A stretch of DNA of 64,000 nucleotides from Gemella haemolysans ATCC 10379 (lineage in GTDB: Bacteria; Bacillota; Bacilli; Staphylococcales; Gemellaceae). Shown here one piece after another: positions 8,937 to 18,860 of this stretch. The stretch is from positions 62,001-126,000 of the forward strand of contig NZ_ACDZ02000005.1 of assembly GCF_000173915.1 (NCBI RefSeq). Reading direction: 5' to 3'. A model generated the notes under the pieces. It had not been told where the DNA came from, searched no databases, and was given only the letters and a program-made list of their open reading frames with translations. How positions within the stretch are numbered: the stretch's first letter is position 1; each line of letters begins with the position of its first letter. A program made the translations under genes and the position numbers.

Positions 8937-8972
8937 AGCATATTCTTTTTTGTTGAGACTTTTACTAGTTGG

Positions 8973-9012
8973 CACACGAGAATCACACGAGATTGTAAAA
9001 AATCGCACGAGA
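8973..9012 (+). repeat. Three short CACGAGA direct repeats
   Basis: CACACGAGA at 8973-8981 and 8984-8992 and CGCACGAGA at 9004-9012, in a non-coding stretch next to the GT11 remnant. The function is unknown; it may be a recombination scar. Confidence 0.6.
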
Positions 9013-9144
9013 ATTTTATTAGAGATGAAGCTTTATAAAAATAATCTATGTTTTACTTATAAAATATTCACTCTTTTGTAATATTAGGTTATAATAGTAA
9101 AATATTAGAATTTAAATTGTTAATTTATATAAGATAGGAAGATG

Positions 9145-9153
9145 TGATATAAT
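9145..9153 (+). promoter_or_regulatory. Extended -10 promoter adjoining the dpnM start (leaderless)
   Basis: TG-A-TATAAT (TG at 9145-9146, TATAAT at 9148-9153) ends only 6 bases before the dpnM ATG at 9160, and there is no Shine-Dalgarno sequence. Transcription from it would begin at or next to the ATG. Confidence 0.6.
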
Positions 9154-9156
9154 TAA

Positions 9157-9999
<843 letters not shown>

Positions 10000-10011
10000 A
10001 GGGGGATAATT

Positions 10012-10788
10012 ATGGATATATATTATAAAAAAGATAACTGTACACTCGCTTTAGGTGATACATTTGAAGTTATTGAAAAAATTAAAAGTGAAAGTATTGA
10101 TATGATTTTTGCTGATCCGCCATATTTTTTAAGTAATGATGGTTTTTCAAATTCTGGAGGGAAAGTAGTTTCTGTTAATAAAGGTGATTGGGATAAAATC
10201 TCATCTTTTGAAGAAAAGCATAACTTTAATCGAGAATGGATAAGAAAAGCTAAAAGAGTTTTAAAACCAAATGGAACAATTTGGATTTCAGGAACGTTAC
10301 ACAATATTTACTCAGTTGGCATGGCTTTAGAGCAAGAAGGATTTAAAATATTAAATAATATAACATGGCAAAAAACTAATCCAGCACCAAACTTATCTTG
10401 TAGATACTTTACGCATTCTACGGAGACTATATTATGGGCAAGAAAAGCTGATAAATACGCTAGGCATTACTATAATTATGATTTGATGAAGGAAATTAAT
10501 AATGGAAAGCAAATGAAAGATGTTTGGACAGGTCCTTTGACAAAAATCAGTGAAAAATGGGCGGGGAAACATCCTACTCAAAAACCAGAATATTTATTGG
10601 AAAGAATTATTTTAGCAAGTACAGAAGAGGGAGATTATGTTTTAGATCCTTTTGTCGGAAGTGGGACAACAGGAGTCGTAGCCAAAAGATTAGGGCGTAA
10701 ATTTGCAGGAATAGATTTTAAAGAAGAATATCTAGATATTGCTAAGAGAAGATTGGAGGCTGTAAATAATGAAAAGAAAACCAAATAA
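10012..10788 (+). CDS. dpnA: DpnA-type DNA adenine methyltransferase (acts also on single strands)
   Basis: 258 aa with beta-class order: catalytic DPPY at residues 35-38 near the N-terminus and the SAM loop DPFVGSGTTG near the C-terminus, followed by KRLGRKFAGIDFKEEYL. In DpnII systems the second methylase modifies single-stranded GATC DNA, which protects incoming plasmid DNA during natural transformation. GGGGGATAATT before the ATG gives a plausible ribosome site. Its 3' end overlaps the next gene by 20 bp. Confidence 0.93.
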   Translation: MDIYYKKDNCTLALGDTFEVIEKIKSESIDMIFADPPYFLSNDGFSNSGGKVVSVNKGDWDKISSFEEKHNFNREWIRKAKRVLKPNGTIWISGTLHNIYSVGMALEQEGFKILNNITWQKTNPAPNLSCRYFTHSTETILWARKADKYARHYYNYDLMKEINNGKQMKDVWTGPLTKISEKWAGKHPTQKPEYLLERIILASTEEGDYVLDPFVGSGTTGVVAKRLGRKFAGIDFKEEYLDIAKRRLEAVNNEKKTK

Positions 10789-11332
10789 AAGTGGTGGTGG
10801 AGCTAATACTACTGAAAATGGTCTTAAATTTGAGAGAGATACTGAATTTTCAGAATTAGTAGATATACTTCCAAATTATGAATTAAAAGAGATTGATTTT
10901 AAGGATAAAAAGAGTACTAAAGGATTTGAAGTCTATAGAATTGGAGAAAAAGAACCAATGGGGAAAATTATGCCCCAGAATAGATTTTATGATTTTTTAA
11001 GAGATTTAAATATTGAAAATACAAATTCTAAAAAATGGAAACCTGATGAAGTATTTATTAATTTTGAAAACAATACAGTTTATATAATAGAAAAAAAGTG
11101 GCAAGAAAATGGTGGGAGTGTCGATGAGAAGTTATTAGGTTTTGGAAATAAAAGGCGACTATATCAAAGATTATTAGATAAATTAGATAAACCATTTTCT
11201 GTAAGTTTTGTATTTGTAGGAAATAAATTCTTTAAAGAAGATTCGTTTAGAGACTATTTCGAGATGCTAAGAGGAGATGGAGTAAAAATTATGATAGAAA
11301 AATATGATATGAACTTTTTTGGATTATATTAA
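10769..11332 (+). CDS. Extra PD-(D/E)XK restriction-endonuclease-like protein inside the DpnII operon
   Basis: 187 aa. The N-terminus GGGANTTENGLKFERDTEF, with Glu22, resembles the opening of many small type II endonucleases. The catalytic core reads PD (92-93), then IIEKK with Glu108 and Lys110, giving Asp93-x14-Glu-x-Lys. It then shows GGSVDEKLLG, a phrase shared with several type II nucleases. It starts inside the end of dpnA and ends directly before dpnB. The classical DpnII cassette is dpnM-dpnA-dpnB only. It may be a second nuclease for GATC, a helper of DpnB, or a nuclease from another system parked in the operon. I cannot name its specificity. Confidence 0.7.
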   Translation: MKRKPNKSGGGANTTENGLKFERDTEFSELVDILPNYELKEIDFKDKKSTKGFEVYRIGEKEPMGKIMPQNRFYDFLRDLNIENTNSKKWKPDEVFINFENNTVYIIEKKWQENGGSVDEKLLGFGNKRRLYQRLLDKLDKPFSVSFVFVGNKFFKEDSFRDYFEMLRGDGVKIMIEKYDMNFFGLY

Positions 11333-11347
11333 TTGTGGAGGATTGAA

Positions 11348-12256
11348 ATGAGGTTTAATGAGTATTTGTCAAGTCAAGTTGATGACAAATTAGAATATTT
11401 CTTTTCTACATTATCAGTTACTAATAGAACACCAGAGTATTATGTGAATTGGGATAAAGTAAGAAGAGAAACAAAAGTATTTGAGTTAGAGTTGCATACT
11501 TTAAATTATTTAATAGGAAAAGAAGATATTTATAATGAGGCTTTAGAATTGTTTCAGAAGCAACCACAGCTATTGAAAGCTATTCCTAGCTTAATAGCCA
11601 GTAGAGAAAAAATTTTAGATATATTATTCTTTGATGTAGATGATATTATGAATTTTTACCAACTAGATTTCAAGAATATTGATAGTAGTCAATTAGGAAA
11701 GTATGTAGATTTCATGAAAGATGCAGGTCTTTTAGAATTTTTACAGAAAGATGCGAACCGTTCATTGGTTGATTATGTTTATGGTGTGGAAGCCGGTTTA
11801 GACAGTAATGCGAGAAAAAATCGTAGTGGAACAACTATGGAGAATATTTTAGAGCGAAATGTAGAAAAAATTTGTACTGATCAAAATTTAGTTTACAAGG
11901 CTCAAGCAACAGCAAATTATATAAGAAGTTCTTGGGGAATTGAAGTACCAGTTGATAAATCGGAACGTCGTTTTGATATTGCAGTGTTTTCAAAAGAAAA
12001 AAATAAAGTATGGCTTATTGAAACTAACTACTATGGTGGCGGTGGAAGTAAATTGAAATCTGTCTCTGGAGAATTTACGGAACTAAGTAAATTAATTCAA
12101 ACAGCTAAAGATGACGTGAGTTTTTCATGGGTAACTGATGGACAAGGATGGCATACGGCACGTTATCCTTTATCTGAAGCTTTTGGGCATATAGACAATA
12201 TTTTTAATTTAGAAATGTTAAAACAAGGATATTTATTTGATTTGTTTAAAAAATAA
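11348..12256 (+). CDS. dpnB: DpnII-type restriction endonuclease (GATC)
   Basis: 302 aa from the ATG at 11348, chosen because GTGGAGG precedes it by 6 bases. It shares with R.DpnII the phrases LVDYVYGVEAGLDSNARKNRSG, RRFDIAVF, WLIETNYYGGGGSKL and SWVTDGQGWHTAR. The catalytic segment is RRFD ... LIETN, an E-x-N variant as in DpnII/MboI enzymes. It cuts unmethylated GATC. It is last in the operon, so protection by DpnM and DpnA is translated first. Confidence 0.92.
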   Translation: MRFNEYLSSQVDDKLEYFFSTLSVTNRTPEYYVNWDKVRRETKVFELELHTLNYLIGKEDIYNEALELFQKQPQLLKAIPSLIASREKILDILFFDVDDIMNFYQLDFKNIDSSQLGKYVDFMKDAGLLEFLQKDANRSLVDYVYGVEAGLDSNARKNRSGTTMENILERNVEKICTDQNLVYKAQATANYIRSSWGIEVPVDKSERRFDIAVFSKEKNKVWLIETNYYGGGGSKLKSVSGEFTELSKLIQTAKDDVSFSWVTDGQGWHTARYPLSEAFGHIDNIFNLEMLKQGYLFDLFKK

Positions 12257-12271
12257 TATATAGGAGGAACC

Positions 12272-13174
12272 ATGTCAGATTTAGAAAAATTATTTTTTAA
12301 GATAGATAAACAAGTAGAAGAAAATAAAGGTGAAGGGTTGTATTTTGACTCTTTAGTGAATTATTTAACTTTAGAGAATGATGAAGATTATTTTGATATT
12401 ATAGACAATTTCTCTAAAGAGGATATTAAAAAAGCTTATCAGTTTTTACTATTAAAAGCTCTTAAAGAGTTAAATAATCCTAGTTATGACATTACACCGG
12501 AAGTTATAACTATGTATGTATCTCATATTTTAGAGTATTTATACAATAATGAGAAGATTTCTGTAGCTGATTTTGCTAGTGGAAGTGGAAACTTCTTAAT
12601 TAACTTATCAGCTTTATCAAAAGGTGAATACGAGTTAACTTCTGTTGATGTTGATAATAATTATGCTAGATTACAACAAAATATTTTCAATTTATTAGAA
12701 ACTAATGTTGAAATCATTAATCAAGATGCTCTTAAACCTTTAAATATTAAGAAGCAAGATGTTATCATCAGTGATGTACCTTTTGGATATTATGCAGATG
12801 AGGATAATAGCCTAAACTATAAACTTTGTAGTGCTGAAGGATATAGCTTAAATGCTTTATTATTCATCGAGCAAGCGGCTAATTACTTAAATGATAATGG
12901 TGTAGGGGTACTAGTAGTACCTAAGAAGGTTCTTGAGCTTGAAGATAATTTCAAAAAATTCTTAGAAGAAGATATTAATTTAAATGCGGTAATTACATTA
13001 CCAGATGAGATGTTTAAAAATGCATCTCAACAAAAAGCTATTATTTTAATAACTAAAAAAGAACAAACTAAATTGCCAAATCAAGTATTCTTAGCACAAG
13101 TACCTAGCCACAAAAATAAAGAAGGTTATGCTAATTTTATTGAAGAATTTAAAAATTGGTTATCAGAAAAATAG
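12272..13174 (+). CDS. YtxK-like class I SAM-dependent methyltransferase
   Basis: 300 aa. The SAM loop VADFASGSGNFLINL lies near residue 108-122 and the active-site-like loop ISDVPFGYY near 167-175. This is the chromosomal YtxK family, whose fold resembles N6-adenine DNA methylases but whose loop is not a true NPPY/DPPY. It follows dpnB by 15 bp with TAGGAGG before the ATG, and might be read through from the restriction operon. I treat it as housekeeping rather than part of DpnII, because relatives occur as core genes in other Firmicutes. The substrate is unknown. Confidence 0.75.
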   Translation: MSDLEKLFFKIDKQVEENKGEGLYFDSLVNYLTLENDEDYFDIIDNFSKEDIKKAYQFLLLKALKELNNPSYDITPEVITMYVSHILEYLYNNEKISVADFASGSGNFLINLSALSKGEYELTSVDVDNNYARLQQNIFNLLETNVEIINQDALKPLNIKKQDVIISDVPFGYYADEDNSLNYKLCSAEGYSLNALLFIEQAANYLNDNGVGVLVVPKKVLELEDNFKKFLEEDINLNAVITLPDEMFKNASQQKAIILITKKEQTKLPNQVFLAQVPSHKNKEGYANFIEEFKNWLSEK

Positions 13175-13239
13175 TATCATTAATGTATAAATGAAAAGGT
13201 TATTTTCGTAGAAATATGTTAATAAATTGCTATTAAAGG

Positions 13240-13268
13240 TTGACAAGAACGTAAGAATATAATACAAT
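13240..13268 (+). promoter_or_regulatory. rpsU promoter
   Basis: TTGACA (13240-13245), 17-bp spacer, TACAAT (13263-13268). The transcript would have a ~110-nt leader with a small stem, AGATTGCT/AGCAGTCT, at 13278-13297. Confidence 0.85.
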
Positions 13269-13387
13269 ATGTAAGTAGATTGCTCAAAAGCAGTCTTATT
13301 GATTGAATGTTTGTATTTATTTTATATCTTAAACATTTAATTAAGTATTAAATTAAGATTTTGTAGTATCGGAGGGAGGGAAATCCA

Positions 13388-13561
13388 ATGTCAAAAACTG
13401 TAGTTCGTAAAAATGAATCACTAGAAGATGCACTACGTCGTTTCAAACGTGCTGTTTCTAAAAACGGAACTATCCAAGAAGTTCGTAAACGTGAGTTTTA
13501 TGAAAAACCAAGCGTTCGTCGTAAGAAAAAATCTGAAGCGGCTAGAAAACGTAAATATTAA
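13388..13561 (+). CDS. rpsU: 30S ribosomal protein S21
   Basis: 57 aa, beginning [20 protein letters not shown], with the basic C-terminus [12 protein letters not shown] typical of S21. It is a small late-assembling protein of the 30S subunit near the anti-Shine-Dalgarno end of 16S rRNA. GGAGGGAGG lies just before the ATG. It is a one-gene transcript with its own promoter and terminator. Confidence 0.97.
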   Translation: MSKTVVRKNESLEDALRRFKRAVSKNGTIQEVRKREFYEKPSVRRKKKSEAARKRKY

Positions 13562-13636
13562 TAATTGGTAATTAACACGCAATTTATTAATAAAATCTAA
13601 AAATTTTCCCTCTTTTAGATTTATTTAGAAATAATG

Positions 13637-13662
13637 ACCTCATCGTAAGATGAGGTTTTTTT
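13637..13662 (+). terminator. rpsU terminator
   Basis: ACCTCATC pairs with GATGAGGT, followed by seven T. Confidence 0.9.
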
Positions 13663-13750
13663 ATATCTATTATTAATGAATAGAGCATCTCTTGTTAAAA
13701 GAGAGAAATTGTGTTATTCTAATTTTAATTATAAACATTAGGAGAATAGT

Positions 13751-13909
13751 ATGTTTGCAATAGTTTGTTTAAATGTTATGTTATTAATCTCATGTTGGTA
13801 TTTAATTGCGGAAAATCAAAAGAATAAATCTAAAATTAATAGTTTAGAAGATGATTTAAATAAAGCAATTAAAAGACTATCAGCATTAGAAGATGAAACT
13901 CAAAAATAG
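13751..13909 (+). CDS. Small membrane-anchored protein, unknown function
   Basis: 52 aa. One N-terminal hydrophobic segment (FAIVCLNVMLLISCWYLIA) is followed by a charged, probably coiled-coil tail (SLEDDLNKAIKRLSALEDE). TTAGGAG stands before the ATG, and TATTCT with AT-rich sequence upstream may be its promoter. It resembles single-pass proteins of the YneF/small-coiled-coil kind in layout only. No function can be assigned. Confidence 0.6.
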   Translation: MFAIVCLNVMLLISCWYLIAENQKNKSKINSLEDDLNKAIKRLSALEDETQK

Positions 13910-13960
13910 TAGTGGTTGATCCGAAATCGAGATTTTTGAGTTGCTTCAAGTATAAATTAA

Positions 13961-13997
13961 AATAAGATTCCATCCAATAAGGACGGAATCTTATTTT
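13961..13997. terminator. Bidirectional terminator between the small protein and fni
   Basis: AATAAGATTCC pairs with GGAATCTTATT. T runs leave the stem on the plus strand and AT-rich sequence on the minus strand. It separates convergent transcripts. Confidence 0.8.
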
Positions 13998-14947
13998 TAA
14001 AATTCTATTTTTCTTATTTTTTTATCTAATTCAGCGATTGTTTTAGCATTCATTAAGATCATTAAAAATTTAACTTCTTTTTTCCATTTTTCAATTTCTT
14101 GAATTAAAGCATCTTTTCCTTTGCTTACAAGAATTTCTAAAAATATTTTAGAAACACCAACTGCTTTAGCACCTAAAGCTAGGCATTTTACAACATCAAG
14201 TGGATTACGAATACCTCCACTTGCGATAATATCAATTTTATCTTTATAAGAGTAGGCTATCTCTAGGCTTTCTGCTGTAGTATAACCAATTCCTTCTAGG
14301 TAAGTTGATTTATCAGTTCTTCGTCCATTTTCGATTCTTGCGAAGTTTGTTCCACCCATTCCACTAATGTCTACAGCAGGGATATTTAAGTCGATGGCTA
14401 GTTTAATAGTAGCTTCGTTCATACCAAAACCTGTTTCCTTTAAGATTACAGGAATAGGAGATTTAGAGCTGACTTCTTTTAGGTTAGCGTACCAACTTTC
14501 GAAATTATGATCTCCTTCTGGCATAACTATTTCTTGAAGAGGATTAGTATGAAGTTGAATGTATTTTGCTTGTGATTTTTCAATTGCTTCTAAAACAAGT
14601 TTTGGATCTTTATCTAAGCCTAAGTTTACTGAATATCCTTTTGGATAAGCTTCTTCGTCTTCTTTATTCTTAAGAGCAGGAGAGTATGATCCTGGGAAAA
14701 ATTTAATTCCACATTTTTCACTAACTTCCATAAAGTCTTGATTAATCTTATTACAATCTTCTCCGCCAGCAGTAATGGCATTTATGAAGAATGGAAATTC
14801 CCAATGGTCACCACAAACTGATGTAGAAGTATCGACATCGTCTAATCCGAAAAGGGGGATACTGTTGTAATCAATTGCGTATGAGTCTAAGCTAGTTACT
14901 TTTGTTTTATCAGCAAGAGCTAGTCTAATATGATCTTTTTTTCTCAT
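13997..14947 (-). CDS. fni: Isopentenyl-diphosphate delta-isomerase, type 2
   Basis: 316 aa FMN- and NADPH-dependent isomerase of IPP and DMAPP. Visible are RKKDHIRLAL at the start, the ITAGG turn near residue 59, ILKETGFGM, DISGMGGTNFARIE, and the phosphate-binding IIASGGIRNPLDVVKCLALGAKAVG. It is the last gene of the mevalonate operon on the minus strand (mvaK1-mvaD-mvaK2-fni). GAAAGGA stands before the ATG. It is slightly short at the C-terminus against ~340-350 aa relatives. Confidence 0.93.
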   Translation of the reverse strand: MRKKDHIRLALADKTKVTSLDSYAIDYNSIPLFGLDDVDTSTSVCGDHWEFPFFINAITAGGEDCNKINQDFMEVSEKCGIKFFPGSYSPALKNKEDEEAYPKGYSVNLGLDKDPKLVLEAIEKSQAKYIQLHTNPLQEIVMPEGDHNFESWYANLKEVSSKSPIPVILKETGFGMNEATIKLAIDLNIPAVDISGMGGTNFARIENGRRTDKSTYLEGIGYTTAESLEIAYSYKDKIDIIASGGIRNPLDVVKCLALGAKAVGVSKIFLEILVSKGKDALIQEIEKWKKEVKFLMILMNAKTIAELDKKIRKIEF

Positions 14948-14968
14948 AATTAATCCTTTCTTAATATA

Positions 14969-15958
14969 TTATAATTTTTCTAAGTTCAGTTGTAGCTGAT
15001 ACTTGTCGTTATTTTTCTCGAATCCTAATACAATGTCACCACTACCTGAACCACTTTGTTTACCAGCCGAATGACTTTCAATATAGTTTTTCATTGCTTT
15101 TGTTTCCATAGGTATTTTTGAGAAACTTTCTAAATAAAGTAGATTTTCTCTAAGTTTTCGTATAGTACTTAAAGCAGATGTAGCATCTGTTTCTTCTAAA
15201 TTCTCTTTTAAAGTTTTAACTAGTTTATTAGAAGTTTCAACAAAAACTCTAAATTCTTCTTTGTAGTTGTCTTTATGTTTTTTCCATAGTTTTACGTGTT
15301 CTTTCGTATCCACAGCCTCACCCGTCCAACGTGCTAGTATGCTTAAATTAGCTTTTGGATAAACTTTCTCAATACGAAGACCATCCCAATCTGTGTTTAT
15401 TATTTCTTTAACAGACTTTTCTTGACGTATCATATTATTAACGAATTCAGCATTGAATTTCTCATAATATGTAATACCATCATTAATGCTTGCAGCAACG
15501 TCCCCCATAGATCCACTTAGATTGTGTTTGATATTGAATAGGGCAACTAGCTTGAAAATAGTTAAATCGTTATAAGCTACATTTTTAAATGATAATATAG
15601 CACGGGCTATAGCTACAAGTACGGCTCCAGAAGAACCTAAACCGTATTTTTTATCGTCATTGTGAAGTTCATTGTAAATAGTAAGAGAAAATGTTTTATT
15701 ACAATTTGTATATTCTGTTAAAAATAGAATAAATTGTTGAACAAGAGTGAAGTTACTATTCTCTTCATGAAGGCCAACAGAAGTTTTATTTATAGTATCG
15801 AAGATAGTAGTTTCATTACTGTTTTCTACAAATACTGTAATTTTTTTAGGAACACTTGTTATTAGTGCAGAAGCGTAATCCTCTAAAATCGCATATTCTC
15901 CAGCGAGATAGAGTTTACCATAGGCTACTCCATGCACAAAATGATTTTTTTCTTCCAT
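14969..15958 (-). CDS. mvaK2: Phosphomevalonate kinase
   Basis: 329 aa GHMP kinase. KLYLAGEYAILE near the N-terminus and the ATP loop KYGLGSSGAVLVAIARA around residues 108-124 identify it, and the C-terminal AGKQSGSGSGDIVLGF matches the third GHMP motif. It phosphorylates mevalonate 5-phosphate. Its start overlaps the end of mvaD by 34 bp, a sign of coupled translation. Confidence 0.93.
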   Translation of the reverse strand: MEEKNHFVHGVAYGKLYLAGEYAILEDYASALITSVPKKITVFVENSNETTIFDTINKTSVGLHEENSNFTLVQQFILFLTEYTNCNKTFSLTIYNELHNDDKKYGLGSSGAVLVAIARAILSFKNVAYNDLTIFKLVALFNIKHNLSGSMGDVAASINDGITYYEKFNAEFVNNMIRQEKSVKEIINTDWDGLRIEKVYPKANLSILARWTGEAVDTKEHVKLWKKHKDNYKEEFRVFVETSNKLVKTLKENLEETDATSALSTIRKLRENLLYLESFSKIPMETKAMKNYIESHSAGKQSGSGSGDIVLGFEKNNDKYQLQLNLEKL

Positions 15959-16836
15959 AATTTTGAAATTTCCTCATATAATTTGTCTTGGTCTTCCCTT
16001 AAGTAAAGTACTTTCACATTCGGACCAGCATCCATTGTGAAGTAACATTTATAACCTTTAGAACGTAGTTCTTTTACAATATCCATTGCCATATGACTCT
16101 CTTCTGTTAAGAATGAGAAGCTAGGAGTAGATGTAGAAGTAGTACCATGCATAGCTAAAGCATTACTTTCTGTAATTTCTCCGATTTTTTCGAAATTAGC
16201 ATCTTTTAAAGCTTCTTTCATTAATACGAAATCACCTTTAGCTTTTTCAACCCAAGCATCAAAAGTTGTTGATGTTTGAACACAGCGTTCCATAGCAACA
16301 CGACTAGAAATTTTCTTTCTATCCTCGTTAACTACAAGAACCATCATTCCAAAATCTAAAGAACATTGTAATTCTTCAACACTTCCATCTTCAAGCCATG
16401 CAGCAAGTTTATAGAAACTTCGACAAGAAGAACCAGATCCTTCTTTAGCTATTTCAACTAATTCTTTAGTAGTTTTATTTAATTTAAAATATTCATTACA
16501 AGCAAGAACTAAAGCCATAGTACCGCTAGAACTTGAAGAAAGCCCTGCGGCAGTTGGTACAGTATTATAACTTCTAATAGTTATAGCTTCACGATTTGTT
16601 GGTGTGAATTTTGAGATGAATTTAATCATTTTATCTACTTCTTCTTGACTCTGTTTTTCGTCATTGATATAAAATTCATCAATATTATTATTATTTTTCT
16701 CGATTTTTGTTTTTGATAAAAGATTGTCTAATCTTAAAGAAATATTAGGATTATAAGGTAAGACAGGATCTTTAGATTTTTTCCCCCAGTACTTTACTAG
16801 GGCAATATTAGCATAACCTAAACTGTAACTATCCAT
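15925..16836 (-). CDS. mvaD: Diphosphomevalonate decarboxylase
   Basis: 303 aa GHMP-fold decarboxylase. The family phrase YANIALVKYWGKK is at residues 8-20, followed by PTAAGLSSSSSGTMALVLA with the phosphate loop, and TMDAGPNVKVLYL near the C-terminus. It makes isopentenyl diphosphate from the product of MvaK2. It overlaps both neighbours. It is somewhat shorter than the usual ~320-330 aa. Confidence 0.93.
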   Translation of the reverse strand: MDSYSLGYANIALVKYWGKKSKDPVLPYNPNISLRLDNLLSKTKIEKNNNNIDEFYINDEKQSQEEVDKMIKFISKFTPTNREAITIRSYNTVPTAAGLSSSSSGTMALVLACNEYFKLNKTTKELVEIAKEGSGSSCRSFYKLAAWLEDGSVEELQCSLDFGMMVLVVNEDRKKISSRVAMERCVQTSTTFDAWVEKAKGDFVLMKEALKDANFEKIGEITESNALAMHGTTSTSTPSFSFLTEESHMAMDIVKELRSKGYKCYFTMDAGPNVKVLYLREDQDKLYEEISKLWKKKIILCME

Positions 16837-17624
16837 GATGAATATCCTTTCTCTTTTAATGCATTTTGAATTTCTAATGCATTTTCTTTTGTTTTGCTAA
16901 GACTAATGCAACATCCACCAGCGCCACCACCAGTTAGTTTGGCACCGATTGCATTATTATTTTTACAAATTTCCACAACCTCATCGTTACTAGCGTGACT
17001 TACCCCAAGCTTTTGTAATAAGTCGTGAGCTTTGTACATATAATGTCCGACAAGATCGATGTTTTTATTTTTTAATGGTTCGATTACTAAATCAGTGATT
17101 TCACCTAATTCAGCAATATATTTTTCATATTTATCATAATTATCTGCTATATGTTTTAGAGTTTCTTTAGTAATTCCAACAACTCCTGTATCGATAATTA
17201 GTAAATAACTATTCAAGTCAAAATCTAATTCACTAGCTCCTTCTTTTTTAGAAAATAAAAGGGGAGTATCACTAAGTACTTGATTAACATCTATACCACT
17301 TGGATTGCCGTGAATAAATTTTTCGCATTTATTTGCAATTTCTCGTACATTTGGGAGTTTTTTAGCACGTGCAATAGCGATACTCAGCGCAGCAGAAGAT
17401 CCTAGCCCACGTCCAACTGGAATAGTGCTAGTTATATTAATTTTTGTTTTTTTATCAATTCCACATGTATCAGCGATAAAACTTAAAATTTCATCACGTT
17501 GTTGAATTGTCTCTGTATCTTCTAATGTAACTTCGACGTTCATCTGCGGAAGGGGAATAGTTATTCCTTTATATCCATAAACGACGGCATGTTCACCGAA
17601 GAATATTGCTTTTGCGTGTGTCAT
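16818..17624 (-). CDS. mvaK1: Mevalonate kinase
   Basis: 268 aa, first gene of the operon. AKAIFFGEHAVVYG is the N-terminal mevalonate-kinase signature, PVGRGLGSSAALSIAIARA the ATP loop, and GAKLTGGGAGGCCISL the C-terminal GHMP motif. It is shorter than the common 290-310 aa. The upstream 200 bp hold AT-rich promoter-like sequence and the terminator of the next upstream gene. Confidence 0.92.
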   Translation of the reverse strand: MTHAKAIFFGEHAVVYGYKGITIPLPQMNVEVTLEDTETIQQRDEILSFIADTCGIDKKTKINITSTIPVGRGLGSSAALSIAIARAKKLPNVREIANKCEKFIHGNPSGIDVNQVLSDTPLLFSKKEGASELDFDLNSYLLIIDTGVVGITKETLKHIADNYDKYEKYIAELGEITDLVIEPLKNKNIDLVGHYMYKAHDLLQKLGVSHASNDEVVEICKNNNAIGAKLTGGGAGGCCISLSKTKENALEIQNALKEKGYSSWIVTV

Positions 17625-17755
17625 AAATTAAAAACTCCAATTTTATTTAAGTATTATTTTAAGCTATTTAATTAAAAAATAACTAAGACTAAAAATACTT
17701 TTATATGTACAATAATTATACTTTTAGTATTAGTTTTTGTCAAACGTACGAACAA

Positions 17756-17812
17756 TAAAAAAGATGAAATTATACTTGAAATAACAGGTGTTATAGTGAG
17801 TATAATTTCATC
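17756..17812 (-). terminator. Terminator of the CDF transporter gene
   Basis: A 14-bp stem, GATGAAATTATACT with its complement at 17799-17812, followed on the minus strand by a T run. Confidence 0.85.
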
Positions 17813-17821
17813 AAAATTAAT

Positions 17822-18712
17822 TTAATATGTATGACATGGAATACCATGTGGTTCTAAGTGTACTAAAGTTTCACAATAATAGAATTCTTTAGAGAGTTCT
17901 TTTTCAATATTAACAGTAATATCGTGACTTTGTTTAACATTTAAAGAAGGATCAACGGTAACCGTAATATCGATAAAGTATAATAAGCCATGAGTTCTAC
18001 CCTTCGTATCGACTATAGAAGTTACACCGTTGATGTCAGTTACAATATCATTAATCTTGTCTATCACTTCAGTATCTACACCATCAGTAAGAACATGTGT
18101 AGATTCTTTGAAGATACTAACTGATGTGTAAATAATAAGTAATCCTACGATAATTGCGACTGCTGAATCAGCTATTGGAATACCTATATATGTAGCAATA
18201 ATCCCTATTAGTGTACCGATAGAAACAAGGGCATCACTAAGATTATCAAGAGCCGCAGCTTTAAGTGACTTGCTACCAATTTTTTTAGCAAGGCGAATAT
18301 TATAGAAATATACACCAAGCATAATTACACTTGCTATAAATGCTACAACTGCTGACAGTATACTAGGTTGTTCAATTGTTCCTGAGATGATTTTTTTTAC
18401 TGCGTACATTACTACTTCAATTCCAGCGTATAGCATAATAAATGAGGCTATTAATGTTGAAATTAATTCAGCTCTGAAGTGACCGTATAGATGATCTTCA
18501 TCTGCTGGTTTTCTGGAAATATTCAAACCGATAAGAATACAAACTGATGAAATTACATCGGTAGCATTGTTAATACCATCGGCAACAAGTGCTGATGATT
18601 TAAAGAATATACCAGCGCCAAGTTTTAATACTGTAAGTAGCAAATATGATAAAATACTAAGTTTAGCGCCTTGTTCAGCATGTTTTAATTTATCGAAAAT
18701 CGAATTATTCAT
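17822..18712 (-). CDS. Cation diffusion facilitator family transporter
   Basis: 296 aa with about six membrane segments. The metal-site pattern is clear: SALVADGINNATDV with Asp residues in helix 2, and LKAAALDNLSDALVSIGTL in helix 5. The cytoplasmic domain carries HGLLYFIDITVTVDP and ends with HLEPHGIPCHTY. These exporters exchange Zn, Mn or Fe ions for protons; the metal is not decidable here. AGGAGGAAG precedes the ATG. Confidence 0.9.
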   Translation of the reverse strand: MNNSIFDKLKHAEQGAKLSILSYLLLTVLKLGAGIFFKSSALVADGINNATDVISSVCILIGLNISRKPADEDHLYGHFRAELISTLIASFIMLYAGIEVVMYAVKKIISGTIEQPSILSAVVAFIASVIMLGVYFYNIRLAKKIGSKSLKAAALDNLSDALVSIGTLIGIIATYIGIPIADSAVAIIVGLLIIYTSVSIFKESTHVLTDGVDTEVIDKINDIVTDINGVTSIVDTKGRTHGLLYFIDITVTVDPSLNVKQSHDITVNIEKELSKEFYYCETLVHLEPHGIPCHTY

Positions 18713-18817
18713 GGCTTCCTCCTAAAATAATGTTTTACCATTATAACAGGTTTAAAAAAATTATTCAAGAGAAAAAATGTTATTTTTAAATTAAAATTAT
18801 TTCACTGAGGTGAACTT

Positions 18818-18859
18818 ATATAAAAACTAGCTCGACAAATAGAATAGTCGAGCTAGTTT
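18818..18859 (-). terminator. Terminator after the PadR-linked membrane protein
   Basis: AAACTAGCTCGAC (18824-18836) pairs perfectly with 18847-18859, followed by T on the minus strand. Confidence 0.85.
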
Positions 18860-18860
18860 A

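Noticed and set aside
12272-13174. Third methylase of the DpnII system
   Set aside because: It belongs to the YtxK family, its loop SDVPFGYY is not a DPPY/NPPY site, and relatives are core genes away from restriction systems.
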